Part shown: positions 37,037 through 46,639 of the stretch, piece after piece
Layout: each line of letters begins with the position of its first letter
Numbering within the stretch: the first letter of the stretch is position 1
NCBI GenBank assembly: GCA_945861465.1
Contig: CAMAVB010000012.1
Location: forward strand, 1 to 56,669
Reading direction: 5' to 3'
Length of the DNA: 56,669 nucleotides
Source of the DNA: Candidatus Kuenenia stuttgartensis
Lineage (GTDB): Bacteria; Planctomycetota; Planctomycetia; Planctomycetales; Planctomycetaceae
The notes under the pieces: model-generated
Seen by the model: only the letters and a program-made list of their open reading frames with translations
Database searches by the model: none
What the model was told of the DNA's origin: nothing
Position numbers and translations under genes: made by a program

Positions 37037-38115
37037 GACGCCCGCCACGGATCATTGTGGGACTGGCGATCTTCGGTGCTGCACTCAGTTTCCTCTGCAT
37101 CGGACTGACAATCCTGGTTGAGATTCCACTGATACTGCTTTTCGGCTGGATCTATTTCCTGTTAAAGACCTTGCCCAGTGTTCAGCCCGATTGGTCCGCC
37201 ATCGGACTCGCACTGATCACACTGGCGTTCCTGATCACGGGGATTCACAGAGCTGGCCGCCGGTGGGCCAATGATCCGGCGAAAACAGCAGGCGTCGGTT
37301 TCGATAGCGTTGGCGCAAGCGAACCATCACCTGTTGCCTGGAAGCTACGTTGGACGGCTTCTCTGGTCATCGCCTTGCTGTTGATCTTCACGGCTGGAAT
37401 TAGCGTTGTGGGCGTTGTGCATCAGGCCGTCTGGATGATGACGAGTCAGGAACGCATGATCGACAGTAGTCGTTGGAGGTATGGCGGATCGGCGGTATCA
37501 AAGAATCATCTCAGAAGCATCGACATCGGTCTTCACAATTACGCCGATATCCATGGTTCACTTCCATCTGGCGGGACGTTTGGTGCCGATGGTCGCCCGT
37601 TGCACAGTGCGATGACCATGATTCTGCCGTTCATCGAACAGCAGGCGTTGTTTGAGACCATTGATCTGCAGCAACCATGGAATGAGTACAGCAACCGCGA
37701 CGTGTTCGAGACCGTTGTTCCGATCTATCAATTTCCGCCCGGCGTGCCCAACCCCGCATTGGCAGCAAATCCCAGTGAAACCCACGGATTCGCACTCAGC
37801 AATTATGCGGGGAATATGCACGTGTTGCGACTTGGTCGCAGCATGCAAATCTCTGAAATCAGCGATGGCACTTCCAACACGATTCTCTTTGGTGAGGTTA
37901 AAGAAGGTCTGCGACCATGGGGCGATCCGCTCAATGTTCGCGATCCTGCCATTGGAATTAATCAGGGACCCAAAAGTTTTGGTTCGCCGTTCTCCGGGGG
38001 GTGCAACATGCTGCTGGCAGATGGTGCAGTGCTGTTTGTCTCACAAACGGCCGCCCCTGACGTGCTCAAAGCCCTCTCAACACCGGCTTCCGGCGAACCC
38101 GCAGGGGAATTCTGA
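37033..38115 (+). CDS. Polytopic membrane protein with DUF1559 domain
   Basis: The 360-aa product starts at the GTG overlapping the previous stop. Instead of a prepilin leader it has three or four membrane helices (~8-30, 35-50, 56-75, 112-135). A DUF1559-like C-terminal domain follows: NHLRSIDIGLHNYADIHGSLP, LHSAMTMILPFIEQQALFE, ISDGTSNTILFGEVK, and the closing block GGCNMLLADGAVLFVS. The polytopic N-terminus is atypical for DUF1559 proteins, which are usually single-helix pseudopilins. Its function is unknown; it is presumably a surface-facing partner of the 240-aa membrane protein. Confidence 0.88.
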   Translation: MRRPPRIIVGLAIFGAALSFLCIGLTILVEIPLILLFGWIYFLLKTLPSVQPDWSAIGLALITLAFLITGIHRAGRRWANDPAKTAGVGFDSVGASEPSPVAWKLRWTASLVIALLLIFTAGISVVGVVHQAVWMMTSQERMIDSSRWRYGGSAVSKNHLRSIDIGLHNYADIHGSLPSGGTFGADGRPLHSAMTMILPFIEQQALFETIDLQQPWNEYSNRDVFETVVPIYQFPPGVPNPALAANPSETHGFALSNYAGNMHVLRLGRSMQISEISDGTSNTILFGEVKEGLRPWGDPLNVRDPAIGINQGPKSFGSPFSGGCNMLLADGAVLFVSQTAAPDVLKALSTPASGEPAGEF

Positions 38116-38192
38116 CGCGGCCCTGCAAACATTAAGAGTTGATTATTCCTGAGAAGATTTTGGGCAACGCATCATTTTGCGGTCGATACAAT

Positions 38193-38217
38193 GTAGGCCG
38201 ACTTCGCCGAAGTCGGC
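38193..38217. terminator. Hairpin between convergent genes
   Basis: GCCGACTTCGCCGAAGTCGGC (38197-38217) is a self-complementary hairpin, preceded by GTAG, in the 187-bp gap between the convergent DUF1559 and PVC-dehydrogenase genes. It could terminate transcription from either side; a T-run (CTTACTTTTTTC) lies about 30 bases further on, so the call is tentative. Confidence 0.45.
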
Positions 38218-38302
38218 ACGGCAGCTTTCGGCGAAATCTGCTTACTTTTTTCGGGTACGGGCGAAGCCCGCGCCAAGCAAAATGGCGGCTTGAATGACGC
38301 AG

Positions 38303-41300
38303 TCAATAGTTCACCGGCTGCGATGAACGAACGTAGGCGAACAGGTCGCGGATCTGTTGTTCGGTAAGCAGTTTCAGTGCGCCCTCAGGCATTACGGATT
38401 GCGGGATGACGTGCATATCTTCGATATCGTCTTTTTTGACGATCACGTTCTGGCCGTCCACGCCGCGGAGGATCACGATCTGGCTGTCTTTGTCGGCAAG
38501 AAATCCGTTGAGGACTCGACCATCGACCGTGACAACCACATAGTTTTCAAAGCCCTCCCGGATCTCAAGGCTGGGGTTGACGACACTGATCAACATCCGT
38601 TCCAGATTCGTACGGGCAAACGGAGTCAGATCCGGACCGATGCGACCGCCTTCGTCAAACAGCAAGTGACAGCGACCACAGTTCTGCATGAACAGCTGCT
38701 TACCGGTTCGTGGATTGCCGGAACCGGCAGAGAGCACAGTGTTCAATCGAGCAATCTCAGCCTGCGCCTGAGCTGGCGACAGGGTGGCAATTTCTCCCCA
38801 GTGTTTTGTGATGGCGGCGTTAATGGGATCGTCCCCGTGCATCAGCATTTTTCGGAGCGCCGAATTGCTGATACTTTCCCTGGAAATGGTTCCCGCGTCA
38901 ATGGCATCGAGCAGTTGCTTTGACCAGGCCGTGCGACTGACGAGCAGAGCTTCCGCAGCGAGCTGTGGTTCTTCGGACAGTCCGGCGAAGCGTACCGTCA
39001 CGTCACCTGCGATCTCAGCGGCATCATAATTCTGCAGAGCCGTAAACGTCGTGGCCAGCACGGAAGGATTCTGTTCGTGCTTCACAAGTTCCAGCAGTCC
39101 TGGCAGTAAATCGGCAGTATGAATCTGGCCGCAGATTTCAATCAGTTGGCGACGAACTTCGGGCGCTGCAGCGGTGTCGCGAACTGTTTTCACGGCTTCG
39201 GCAACGGCATCCGGCTGAGCCTGTCGGAAGCGCAGTGCAAGTGAACCACCGCCACTCTTTGCGAGGGCGCTGATCAGTTCATCGGGAATCCCTGCCAGAC
39301 TGCGACCTTGAAACGCTTCTTCAAAGCCCTTGAGCAGCCGATCGATGCTCTGTTTGTCCGGAGCGGAGTTCAGCAGAGCTGCGGCACTGAGCAGGTCGTT
39401 ACGAGTTCCCGCCAGGGCGTAGCGTTTCATCAGGCGTTCTGCGATGTGCACTGCCACCAGCGGTCGTTGCCATGTGGCAGGATCGGCAAGCAGTTTTCCC
39501 ATGATGTCGTCAATGGTCGTGCGTCCAACCTGAGATTCGATCGCCCACCAGATCAAGAGCGGCTGATGAATGTCGGCAGCGTCTTCATTAAAGTGCAGCA
39601 GTTCGCGGATGATGGGCAAAGCCAGTTCCGGCGGCAGGCGTCGTGCGGAACATGCCATCTGCTTTCGGACGTCGATATACGGTTCCTTGCTGGCGGTTTG
39701 AGCGATCGCATCCGCGACGCTGCCGGACACCGACTTTGGATCGCAGACCAGTCGCACGGTCCATGCCCGCACGAAGGGATCGTTGTGACTGAGCAATTTG
39801 ATGGCGGCTTCGTCCGTGAGACCTCCGCAGGCGTTGAGCGCCCAGAGGCGTTCGAGGGCAGACTGGCCGGTGGTGGTAGCAAGTTCGGTTGTGAGCTGTT
39901 CCACAATCGCGCCAGCCTCGGAGAGTCGGAGCACGGAGCGATCGCCGAGAAGTCGAACGGCAGCTTGACGGTGCCATTTTGAAGGATGATCAAGGAGTTT
40001 GATCAGGTCATCGGCGGAAGCGCTTGAGATCGGAGGGCTGACGCCCTGCCGCTCGCCGGATTTGTGGGTGAGCTTGTAGATGCGACCGTTCGTACGATCA
40101 ATTCGACCGGCGTAATGGCTGCTGTGGTCGATGCGTTGTTCGTACATGTCGGCGATGTAGATGTCGCCATCGGGTCCGGCTTTAATATCGACCGGACGGA
40201 ACCAGGGATCATCGGTCGTCAGAACTCGTTCGATGTCTTCCGTTTCAAATGACGACTGATACGGCTTGAAGTTGCTCAGCACGACCTGACCCTGCAGTGG
40301 TTCTATGCCGAACAACTGGCCTCGAAATCGCTGCGGCAAAGTGTGCTCTTCATAAATGATGAAGTTGTGAGTGAACCGCGCAACACTGTGATGTTTGATA
40401 TTTTCGAAGAAGCCGAACGAATACGGATTCGAAAGCGGCCCGTGTTTCCCAAACCCTTTGCGATAATATCCGCCCTGCACATAGTGAAACCCGCGTGTAT
40501 CGCCGCCATTGTGGCCGGAAAAAATACGGCCCTTTTCGTCGATCTCGCAGCCAAATGTATTCCCGCCGCCTTCTGCAAAGATCTCGTAGATGTGATTCTC
40601 CGGATGGTATCGCCAGATCAGCTGACCAAGCGATTGCACTGGCGGGTCCTTAGAGCCTGGCTTCTTTACCATCCCCGTCACTGTGCTGCCTTGAGCCCCG
40701 TACAGCCAGCCATCGGGTCCAAATCGAAGACTATTGATCACGGAATGGGAATCTTCGATGCCGAATCCCTCCAGCAGAACTTCCGGATCGCCGTCAGGAA
40801 TATCGTCCTTGTTCTCATCTGGATAGAACAGCAGGTATGGCGGATTGGTGACATACACGCCGCCGCGACCAATGGCGAACGAAGTCGCGAGATTCAGCTC
40901 ATCAACGAAGACTTTGTGCTGGTCATAAACACCGTCACCGTCCGGATCTTCATGCACGCTGATCCGATCGGCCCCCTTATCCTGATTAGGCGGCGCGGGC
41001 GGAATTTTGTCATAGACCGAACGCAGAAACGTATCACGGCTCACCATTTTCAAACCTGCGATATCCGGATACTGACGATACTCCATGACCCATAAGCGGC
41101 CTCGTTCGTCCCAGGACATAAAGAGCGGCTGTGCGATGTCCGGATCACCCAGCACCAACTGCACGGACAGATCATCCGGCGTCTTGAAGTGCTGGACGGC
41201 TTCGGTCGGGCTGAGCGGTTCCGTATCGCCGTTGCGGCGCGACACATATTTTTCGATGTCATCGACAACGTCGGCTTTAAGGTACACGCCTTTCGCGACG

Positions 41301-41872
41301 GCATCCGGTTCACTGAGTGGTTGCGCGGCATCAAACCCGAAATCAGCGGGAGTTGCTGTCGCCCAGGCTGCATCGTCACCTGGACGATACTGCCAGACAC
41401 CTTCCAGTCGCACGGCCTGCTTCGTCGCTTCATTCATCAGCACAGGAGGAGCGACGCTGAAATTCGGACGTGGATCATTCTGGTAAACTCGAATAGCGAC
41501 GGTGAGAAAATTGCCTCCCTTCACCAACGACGGATCGACGACATAACGTCCACGTTCCCCCAGCCCGCTGCGAAACTGCGGAGGAAACGTGCCGGTCGCC
41601 CCGACAGGCTGACCACCAACATATGCAGATCGAGCGTCATCCAGTGCTTCCAGAAACAACGTCAACTGCTGGCCATCCCATGCCGTCGGCACTTTAACCA
41701 GAGCTCGATACCACGAATATCCGTTGAGCGGTGCCAGGTCGCCGCCGGGCACGCTGCGCCAGGCATCCGGTACGGACAGCGTTTTCCAGTCCGCAGCACA
41801 GGCTATTGGAGCAACACACGAGATACTCAGCAGACAGGCGATCGTGAAGATTCGCCGGAAGCAGGAAATCAT
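38303..41872 (-). CDS. PVC-type membrane-bound dehydrogenase with HEAT repeats and C-terminal cytochrome c
   Basis: The 1189-aa product starts at the ATG at 41872, with AAGG 11 bases upstream. It has a signal peptide (to ~27), a galactose-binding-like jelly roll (~30-170; YSWYRALVKVP, NFLTVAIRVYQND), the PVC-type dehydrogenase/NHL propeller (~190-590; FMSWDERGRLWVMEYRQYP, SLRFGPDGWLYGAQG, DIKAGPDGDIYIADMYEQRIDH), HEAT repeats (~600-1010) and a cytochrome-c domain with CGRCH (~1055) and late Met ligand candidates. It is likely a periplasmic oxidoreductase acting on sugars or similar. At the propeller-HEAT junction it carries GERQGVSPP, encoded by a 27-bp copy of one arm of the palindrome in the NLR-like gene. 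Confidence 0.9.
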   Translation of the reverse strand: MISCFRRIFTIACLLSISCVAPIACAADWKTLSVPDAWRSVPGGDLAPLNGYSWYRALVKVPTAWDGQQLTLFLEALDDARSAYVGGQPVGATGTFPPQFRSGLGERGRYVVDPSLVKGGNFLTVAIRVYQNDPRPNFSVAPPVLMNEATKQAVRLEGVWQYRPGDDAAWATATPADFGFDAAQPLSEPDAVAKGVYLKADVVDDIEKYVSRRNGDTEPLSPTEAVQHFKTPDDLSVQLVLGDPDIAQPLFMSWDERGRLWVMEYRQYPDIAGLKMVSRDTFLRSVYDKIPPAPPNQDKGADRISVHEDPDGDGVYDQHKVFVDELNLATSFAIGRGGVYVTNPPYLLFYPDENKDDIPDGDPEVLLEGFGIEDSHSVINSLRFGPDGWLYGAQGSTVTGMVKKPGSKDPPVQSLGQLIWRYHPENHIYEIFAEGGGNTFGCEIDEKGRIFSGHNGGDTRGFHYVQGGYYRKGFGKHGPLSNPYSFGFFENIKHHSVARFTHNFIIYEEHTLPQRFRGQLFGIEPLQGQVVLSNFKPYQSSFETEDIERVLTTDDPWFRPVDIKAGPDGDIYIADMYEQRIDHSSHYAGRIDRTNGRIYKLTHKSGERQGVSPPISSASADDLIKLLDHPSKWHRQAAVRLLGDRSVLRLSEAGAIVEQLTTELATTTGQSALERLWALNACGGLTDEAAIKLLSHNDPFVRAWTVRLVCDPKSVSGSVADAIAQTASKEPYIDVRKQMACSARRLPPELALPIIRELLHFNEDAADIHQPLLIWWAIESQVGRTTIDDIMGKLLADPATWQRPLVAVHIAERLMKRYALAGTRNDLLSAAALLNSAPDKQSIDRLLKGFEEAFQGRSLAGIPDELISALAKSGGGSLALRFRQAQPDAVAEAVKTVRDTAAAPEVRRQLIEICGQIHTADLLPGLLELVKHEQNPSVLATTFTALQNYDAAEIAGDVTVRFAGLSEEPQLAAEALLVSRTAWSKQLLDAIDAGTISRESISNSALRKMLMHGDDPINAAITKHWGEIATLSPAQAQAEIARLNTVLSAGSGNPRTGKQLFMQNCGRCHLLFDEGGRIGPDLTPFARTNLERMLISVVNPSLEIREGFENYVVVTVDGRVLNGFLADKDSQIVILRGVDGQNVIVKKDDIEDMHVIPQSVMPEGALKLLTEQQIRDLFAYVRSSQPVNY
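40031..40057. repeat. 27-bp single arm of the GERQGVSPP palindrome
   Basis: The sequence is identical to 5992-6018. It lies in frame in the PVC-dehydrogenase gene, in the same reading frame and orientation as in the NLR-like gene, so both proteins contain GERQGVSPP. No second arm is present. Confidence 0.85.
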
Positions 41873-42196
41873 CAGCAGGCCTTCGGATAGAAAGAGAAGG
41901 AATCGAGGTGAGAACCTCAATCATTCCGTGTTCACCTGCGAATTGCAACTGTAGAGGGAACTTGCCTGTTTTGTACTGGTTCAGCGTAAGTCGTGGAAAC
42001 GATGGAAGAGCAGAGTCGTACGCTGTTCGCAGGATCATCAACACCTGATCGCTTCGAGTTTTTGGTTTGCCTTTGTCAAAGTACCACAACTCACACGGCA
42101 CGCTGCTCAGCAAACTTCAAGAGTTCTGTTTTCGTGAGAAGATTTTGGAAAAGCGACAGATGTCCGCCGACGGAGCGGCGGACCAGCAAATTGCCA
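41873..42196. other. Intergenic region, nothing specific seen
   Basis: These 324 bp lie between two minus-strand genes. They hold a small palindromic stretch (CCGCCGACGGAGCGGCGG) near 42168 and presumably the promoter of the PVC-dehydrogenase gene. No coding frame or RNA gene is recognised. Confidence 0.5.
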
Positions 42197-45100
42197 TTAT
42201 TGTTCCGCCGATGCCGTTGTGCGTGCTGCGTCTGTGCCGCGGATCATCCGGAACTGGGGACTGAGAGTGATGGTTTCCAGAGCGACAGAGAAACGATAGT
42301 CGTGGGCCTTGAGCTGGCTCATCATCTCTGCAATCAGTGGCTCGTCAGAGAGTTGAATTGATCGACCCAGAGCATAGCCGAGCAGCCGACGACAAAAAGT
42401 TCGGAGGAAAGAGTCGCGACGGGTGTTGAGCAGATAGTTGCGAAGGCCATCGACCCCGTTGATCGCAGTTCCGTCGGGCAGGACCGCGTTGGCGTCGATC
42501 TCATGGCCGAACGTGTCTGCAGCTCGCAGACGTCCAATGGTATCGAATTTCTCCAGAGAGTACCCGTAAATATCGATCCGCAGATGACATTTCACGCATG
42601 CCGGATCGCTGCTGTGGAGTTCTGTGAGCTGGCGTTCCGTGAGATCCGCCGGCACTTCTTCGGGAAGCACAGGCACTCCCTTCGGAGGCCGTGGCAGCTT
42701 TTCGCCAAGCAGAAACTCTGACACCCAGTTGCCGCGCAGGATGGGACTGGTGCGCGATGCTCCGGATTGCTTCGACAACGTCGCAGCCATTGTCAGAATG
42801 CCGCCGCGCGACACGCCTCTGGTGCCGTTGACGCGCTGCCAGCCGTCGCCCTCAAGTCCGGAAATGCCGTAGAACTGAGCCAACTGAGCGTTCACGAACG
42901 TGTGATCGGCATCGAGCAGATTCAGGACAGAGCCATCATTGCGGAACATATCTTCGAAGAATCGAATCGCCTCTTCGTACATCGCGCCTCGCAGGTCTTT
43001 GAACTCAGGATAATGCTGCTCGCTCTTTTCATCCAACTGATCAAAGTCGCGAATGTGCAGCCATTGGCATCCGAATTCAATCGCCATGCGCCGAGTCTTC
43101 GCGTCTGCCATCATCCGCAGCGTTTGGGCTCGCAATACTTCGGGCTGATGCAAAGTCCCGGCTGCGGCGACGTCGCGCAATTCCTGATCGGGCATGGATG
43201 ACCACAGAAAATAGCTCAAACGATTCGCCAGTTCAATGTCACTCACTGGAGTGGCGGTTGTTCCAGGCTGAGCGTGCTCGCCGCGATAGAGAAACGCCGA
43301 CGTGACGAACACACGGGCTAGCAACATCCGGATCGCAGCATCGTGCGAAAGCTCCTGCTCACGCAGCTGATGATACAGCTGCATCAGTTGATCGCGTTCA
43401 GATTCAGACATCGGTCGCCGCCAGGCTCGGTTCGCAAGATCCAGCACCGCCTGCAGATGTATGGGCTCCGTGTCTTTCAGCAGCTTCCGGAACTCATCCG
43501 CACGCTGCATAATGCCGTCTTTCATCGGCGTGAAGGCACTGGGATCGGCGTCCTGAGTGGCAAACTGCCAGAGCTGATCGTAAGCATCGACAAGTGCCAG
43601 CGGGTCCTGGCTGACAAAGTGCATGTCCTCCCAGAGTCGATCGAGTTCTGCGGTTTCCGCGTCATTCAGCATCAGCCGCCGCAGATGGTTGTCTTCGCGA
43701 TAATACAAAGTCAGCGTGACAACTTCATCGACGGGCACAATTTTGGTGTAACACAACGCTGCCGGAAACAGATTGCGGAATTCATCGAAGTGAGCCAGCA
43801 GTCGTGAGCGGGCCGCACTGTTCTCGGCGACAAGGATTGGCGTGTCAAAGCTGACAGGTTTGTCGCCATCGGACCATGTGGACTTGCCTCCACCTGCGTT
43901 TGTGGCACTCGCGGCAAGGCCGGATAGTCTCTCGGGCTTTGCGGTGAGCACCTGCAACTGCACAGTACCTTCAGCACCAGTTGTGGCGTCGAGGGCTCCC
44001 GTGGCGACAAATTCGCAGCCTTCAACAAAGTCGGCGGGGATGCTGACTTCAATCACCGACGGTGCCTGCACGCACAGGTTTGCGGCATCGATCAGCGCGC
44101 CATTCGGATGCTTGCCGAACATCGCCGGGTCCAGCCCAAAGACTGTTGCTGCACCATCCGTAGGATTCGTTTTCTGCGACAGTAGTTCTTTTCGCACGAC
44201 AGCAAACAGTGGTCCGTTGAGCGATGTCAATTGGCGATGCAGAACGGCATCCGGTGAGTCTGCAGCGATGTCGCCGACACCATCTGCCAGCAAGGCCTGA
44301 AGTTTCTCAGCCAGCAGTTTTTTGGACTCCACATCCGGTGCGACCTGCCATTGAGCGATCAACGAACCGGCAGGGACAATCGAATCCGCTCCACCAACAG
44401 CGTCCGGTTCACTGTAAAAATGCCAGACGCCCATATTGCCGAGTCGATCTGCGTGCGGGTTGCCCGCAAGGATATCGGGCGAGATATCTTTGGCGAGATC
44501 CCATTCTGCCGCAGCATCATCCTTTGCCGTCACCGTTAAATCAATCGCCGTCATGTCACACGAGTGTTCTCCATCACGCGGCCCCACGACCAGCGCCAAC
44601 AAATCACCCTGCTGCACAACAAGATTCTCAAACGGACCAATTTTATGTTCTTCAGCCCCGCCTGCGGTGCCAGCCGCCAGACGTTGTCGGGTATTCCCGC
44701 GACGCAGTTCCACCAGCCAGGTGACTCCATTGCCGCAGCCGATGTGCGCCCGCTGGACGCGCCCCGTCACATTCACCGCACCAGTCATCGGACTTCGCCA
44801 GCCGACTGCCACACGCAGTTTCGGCGTGGGATGCACACCCACACTGTGCGGTTGCATGTCGCCCGGGACCCGCACAAGATCGTCTGATGAATTTGCAATG
44901 ACGCTCAGCGCATCAGCACCGACCCAGCCCTTGACGAAGTCGTAGTTTTCCGCTCGTTCCATCTTCTGCGTGATGTACGAATCGATCTTTGCTTCATCGG
45001 CCCCGATTCCAAGATATGCAAACCAGGCCGTCAGCACGGTCCGCTCGATGTTGTGCTTCTCCGCGAGTTTATCAATCGTGGCTGCATCAGCCGATGCGCC

Positions 45101-46441
45101 TGCTTCCGCAGCTGCGTTCAGACACGCCGCCGCACTGCTCAGCACCAGTTCGCGATGAGCCGACAACGTTGCCACGGCGTGGCGGACGTCTCGCAGCAGA
45201 AGATCAGGCTGACCGGCCGCGACGAAGCGGGGATTTTCCCAGACAGCAAAGTCGGATTCATTTCCATCCGATGCATCGGACGTCGCCAGAAACATCGAGA
45301 TGTTTTTTCCGTCCTGCGGCGCAGGCATCTTAATCCGGATGTCCTGTCGCGCGGCCAGCGGCTGGTTGGGAACCTGCCACGCCGCCGGGCCATCGCGTTT
45401 GCCGATGTGTCCGATGGTGGTAAATCGCCATAAAGCCTGCTGCCATTTCACAATCGCGACGACGAGTGCCGGTACGTCGTCTGGTTTCGCATCACGCCAC
45501 TGTGCGCGAACCATGTCCAGCACCAGCGACGGCTGCGTTTCGTTCAATGCCGTCCACAGCGTTGTCAGATACTTTTCGTTAAGCGAATATTCGCGCGCCA
45601 CTTCGGCAAGGGTCTTTGTTCCGGCGAGGAGTGCTTCGCGTTCCGCCAGAGTCGTTCGCAGATACAGTTCCAGCGGCAATCGTCCGCCGCCGTTGGTTTC
45701 AAACTGGATGCCCTGCAGATTGACGGCCGTCGCGCCACCGCTGTCGGAGTACCGAGCGTAGAACTGACGAATTTCGTCGAGTCGCTGATTCGTCCAGTCT
45801 CGGGATGTCGATTTCGGAGAAAACTCAATCCCGTGCGGCAGCAGCATCGCATGACTGGCGATGTCTTTTCCCGCATCCAGATACTTCTGCACCAGCGCCG
45901 GCGACATGACAAGTGCATTACCGACATTCGTAAATCCTTCCCCCGCCGCACTGTCTACCGGAAACTCTCGCGCGGGTTCCAGCGGAACACCGGTAAGATC
46001 CTGGATCGTGTACGTGAATTCCGCGTTGTTCAGACGCCGCAGGACCACCGGCCCCGGATCGCCGGCGTTGGCTTTCGCATCGGCATCAAGCACACTTCGC
46101 ACCCAGTTTCGCAGCGCCGCGTGTTCAGTTTTCGTGGGTTGAAGCTCAGCATCCTTTGGCGGCATCTCGCCATCATCCAGCATCTCGACGACGCGCTGCC
46201 ACGGCACAACGTTGCCCCGCATGTCGGCGACCGAATGAAACTGCTCCAGATCCAGTTCACCCTGCTTTTCAGCCGCTGAATGACATTTCAGACAATACTT
46301 CTGCAGGATCGCCGCCTGCGATTTCTCATACTGCGCCTGAAGCGGTGCGAAGTCAGTATCGCCGACATCCTGCGCCTGCAGGCCACTGCCTGACGCCAGT
46401 AAACACGACAGTGCAAGCAGTAAACAATTGGGCGACTTCAT
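42197..46441 (-). CDS. Large DUF1587/1592/1588/1585 cytochrome-type protein
   Basis: The 1414-aa product starts at the ATG at 46441, with GGAG ~10 bases upstream. It has a signal peptide (cleavage near LQAQ), a cytochrome-c-like domain with CLKCH (~50), and DUF1587 (LRRLNNAEFTYTIQDLTG). A very long middle region (~200-990) has beta-rich, carbohydrate-binding-like segments (VGWRSPMTGAVNVTGRV). Then come DUF1595 (~1000, NRAWRRPMSESERDQLM), DUF1592 ([17 protein letters not shown]), DUF1588 (GASRTSPILRGNWVSEFLLG, CVKCHLRIDIYGYSLEKFD) and DUF1585. Usual members are 750-1000 aa, so this one is enlarged by about 500 residues in the middle. It is exported and probably haem-bearing, with unknown substrate. 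No DUF1552 gene follows directly; the PVC dehydrogenase does. Confidence 0.9.
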   Translation of the reverse strand: MKSPNCLLLALSCLLASGSGLQAQDVGDTDFAPLQAQYEKSQAAILQKYCLKCHSAAEKQGELDLEQFHSVADMRGNVVPWQRVVEMLDDGEMPPKDAELQPTKTEHAALRNWVRSVLDADAKANAGDPGPVVLRRLNNAEFTYTIQDLTGVPLEPAREFPVDSAAGEGFTNVGNALVMSPALVQKYLDAGKDIASHAMLLPHGIEFSPKSTSRDWTNQRLDEIRQFYARYSDSGGATAVNLQGIQFETNGGGRLPLELYLRTTLAEREALLAGTKTLAEVAREYSLNEKYLTTLWTALNETQPSLVLDMVRAQWRDAKPDDVPALVVAIVKWQQALWRFTTIGHIGKRDGPAAWQVPNQPLAARQDIRIKMPAPQDGKNISMFLATSDASDGNESDFAVWENPRFVAAGQPDLLLRDVRHAVATLSAHRELVLSSAAACLNAAAEAGASADAATIDKLAEKHNIERTVLTAWFAYLGIGADEAKIDSYITQKMERAENYDFVKGWVGADALSVIANSSDDLVRVPGDMQPHSVGVHPTPKLRVAVGWRSPMTGAVNVTGRVQRAHIGCGNGVTWLVELRRGNTRQRLAAGTAGGAEEHKIGPFENLVVQQGDLLALVVGPRDGEHSCDMTAIDLTVTAKDDAAAEWDLAKDISPDILAGNPHADRLGNMGVWHFYSEPDAVGGADSIVPAGSLIAQWQVAPDVESKKLLAEKLQALLADGVGDIAADSPDAVLHRQLTSLNGPLFAVVRKELLSQKTNPTDGAATVFGLDPAMFGKHPNGALIDAANLCVQAPSVIEVSIPADFVEGCEFVATGALDATTGAEGTVQLQVLTAKPERLSGLAASATNAGGGKSTWSDGDKPVSFDTPILVAENSAARSRLLAHFDEFRNLFPAALCYTKIVPVDEVVTLTLYYREDNHLRRLMLNDAETAELDRLWEDMHFVSQDPLALVDAYDQLWQFATQDADPSAFTPMKDGIMQRADEFRKLLKDTEPIHLQAVLDLANRAWRRPMSESERDQLMQLYHQLREQELSHDAAIRMLLARVFVTSAFLYRGEHAQPGTTATPVSDIELANRLSYFLWSSMPDQELRDVAAAGTLHQPEVLRAQTLRMMADAKTRRMAIEFGCQWLHIRDFDQLDEKSEQHYPEFKDLRGAMYEEAIRFFEDMFRNDGSVLNLLDADHTFVNAQLAQFYGISGLEGDGWQRVNGTRGVSRGGILTMAATLSKQSGASRTSPILRGNWVSEFLLGEKLPRPPKGVPVLPEEVPADLTERQLTELHSSDPACVKCHLRIDIYGYSLEKFDTIGRLRAADTFGHEIDANAVLPDGTAINGVDGLRNYLLNTRRDSFLRTFCRRLLGYALGRSIQLSDEPLIAEMMSQLKAHDYRFSVALETITLSPQFRMIRGTDAARTTASAEQ

Positions 46442-46639
46442 GAGCAGCTCCGGTTGGGGGGAAATGAGGCAGCTCGGGGCGGGGGAAACAACAGCCAGTG
46501 ACACTGCTCAGAGTAGCGGTGTGCGGAAGTGAATTGCAACTGTGCCACCAAAAGAAAACGTCCATGCGGCCTGAGTCTTGCTTCAGACTCAAACCGCCGG
46601 ACGTTGATTTAGGGGTTCTTGAACAATTCGTATGGAAAC

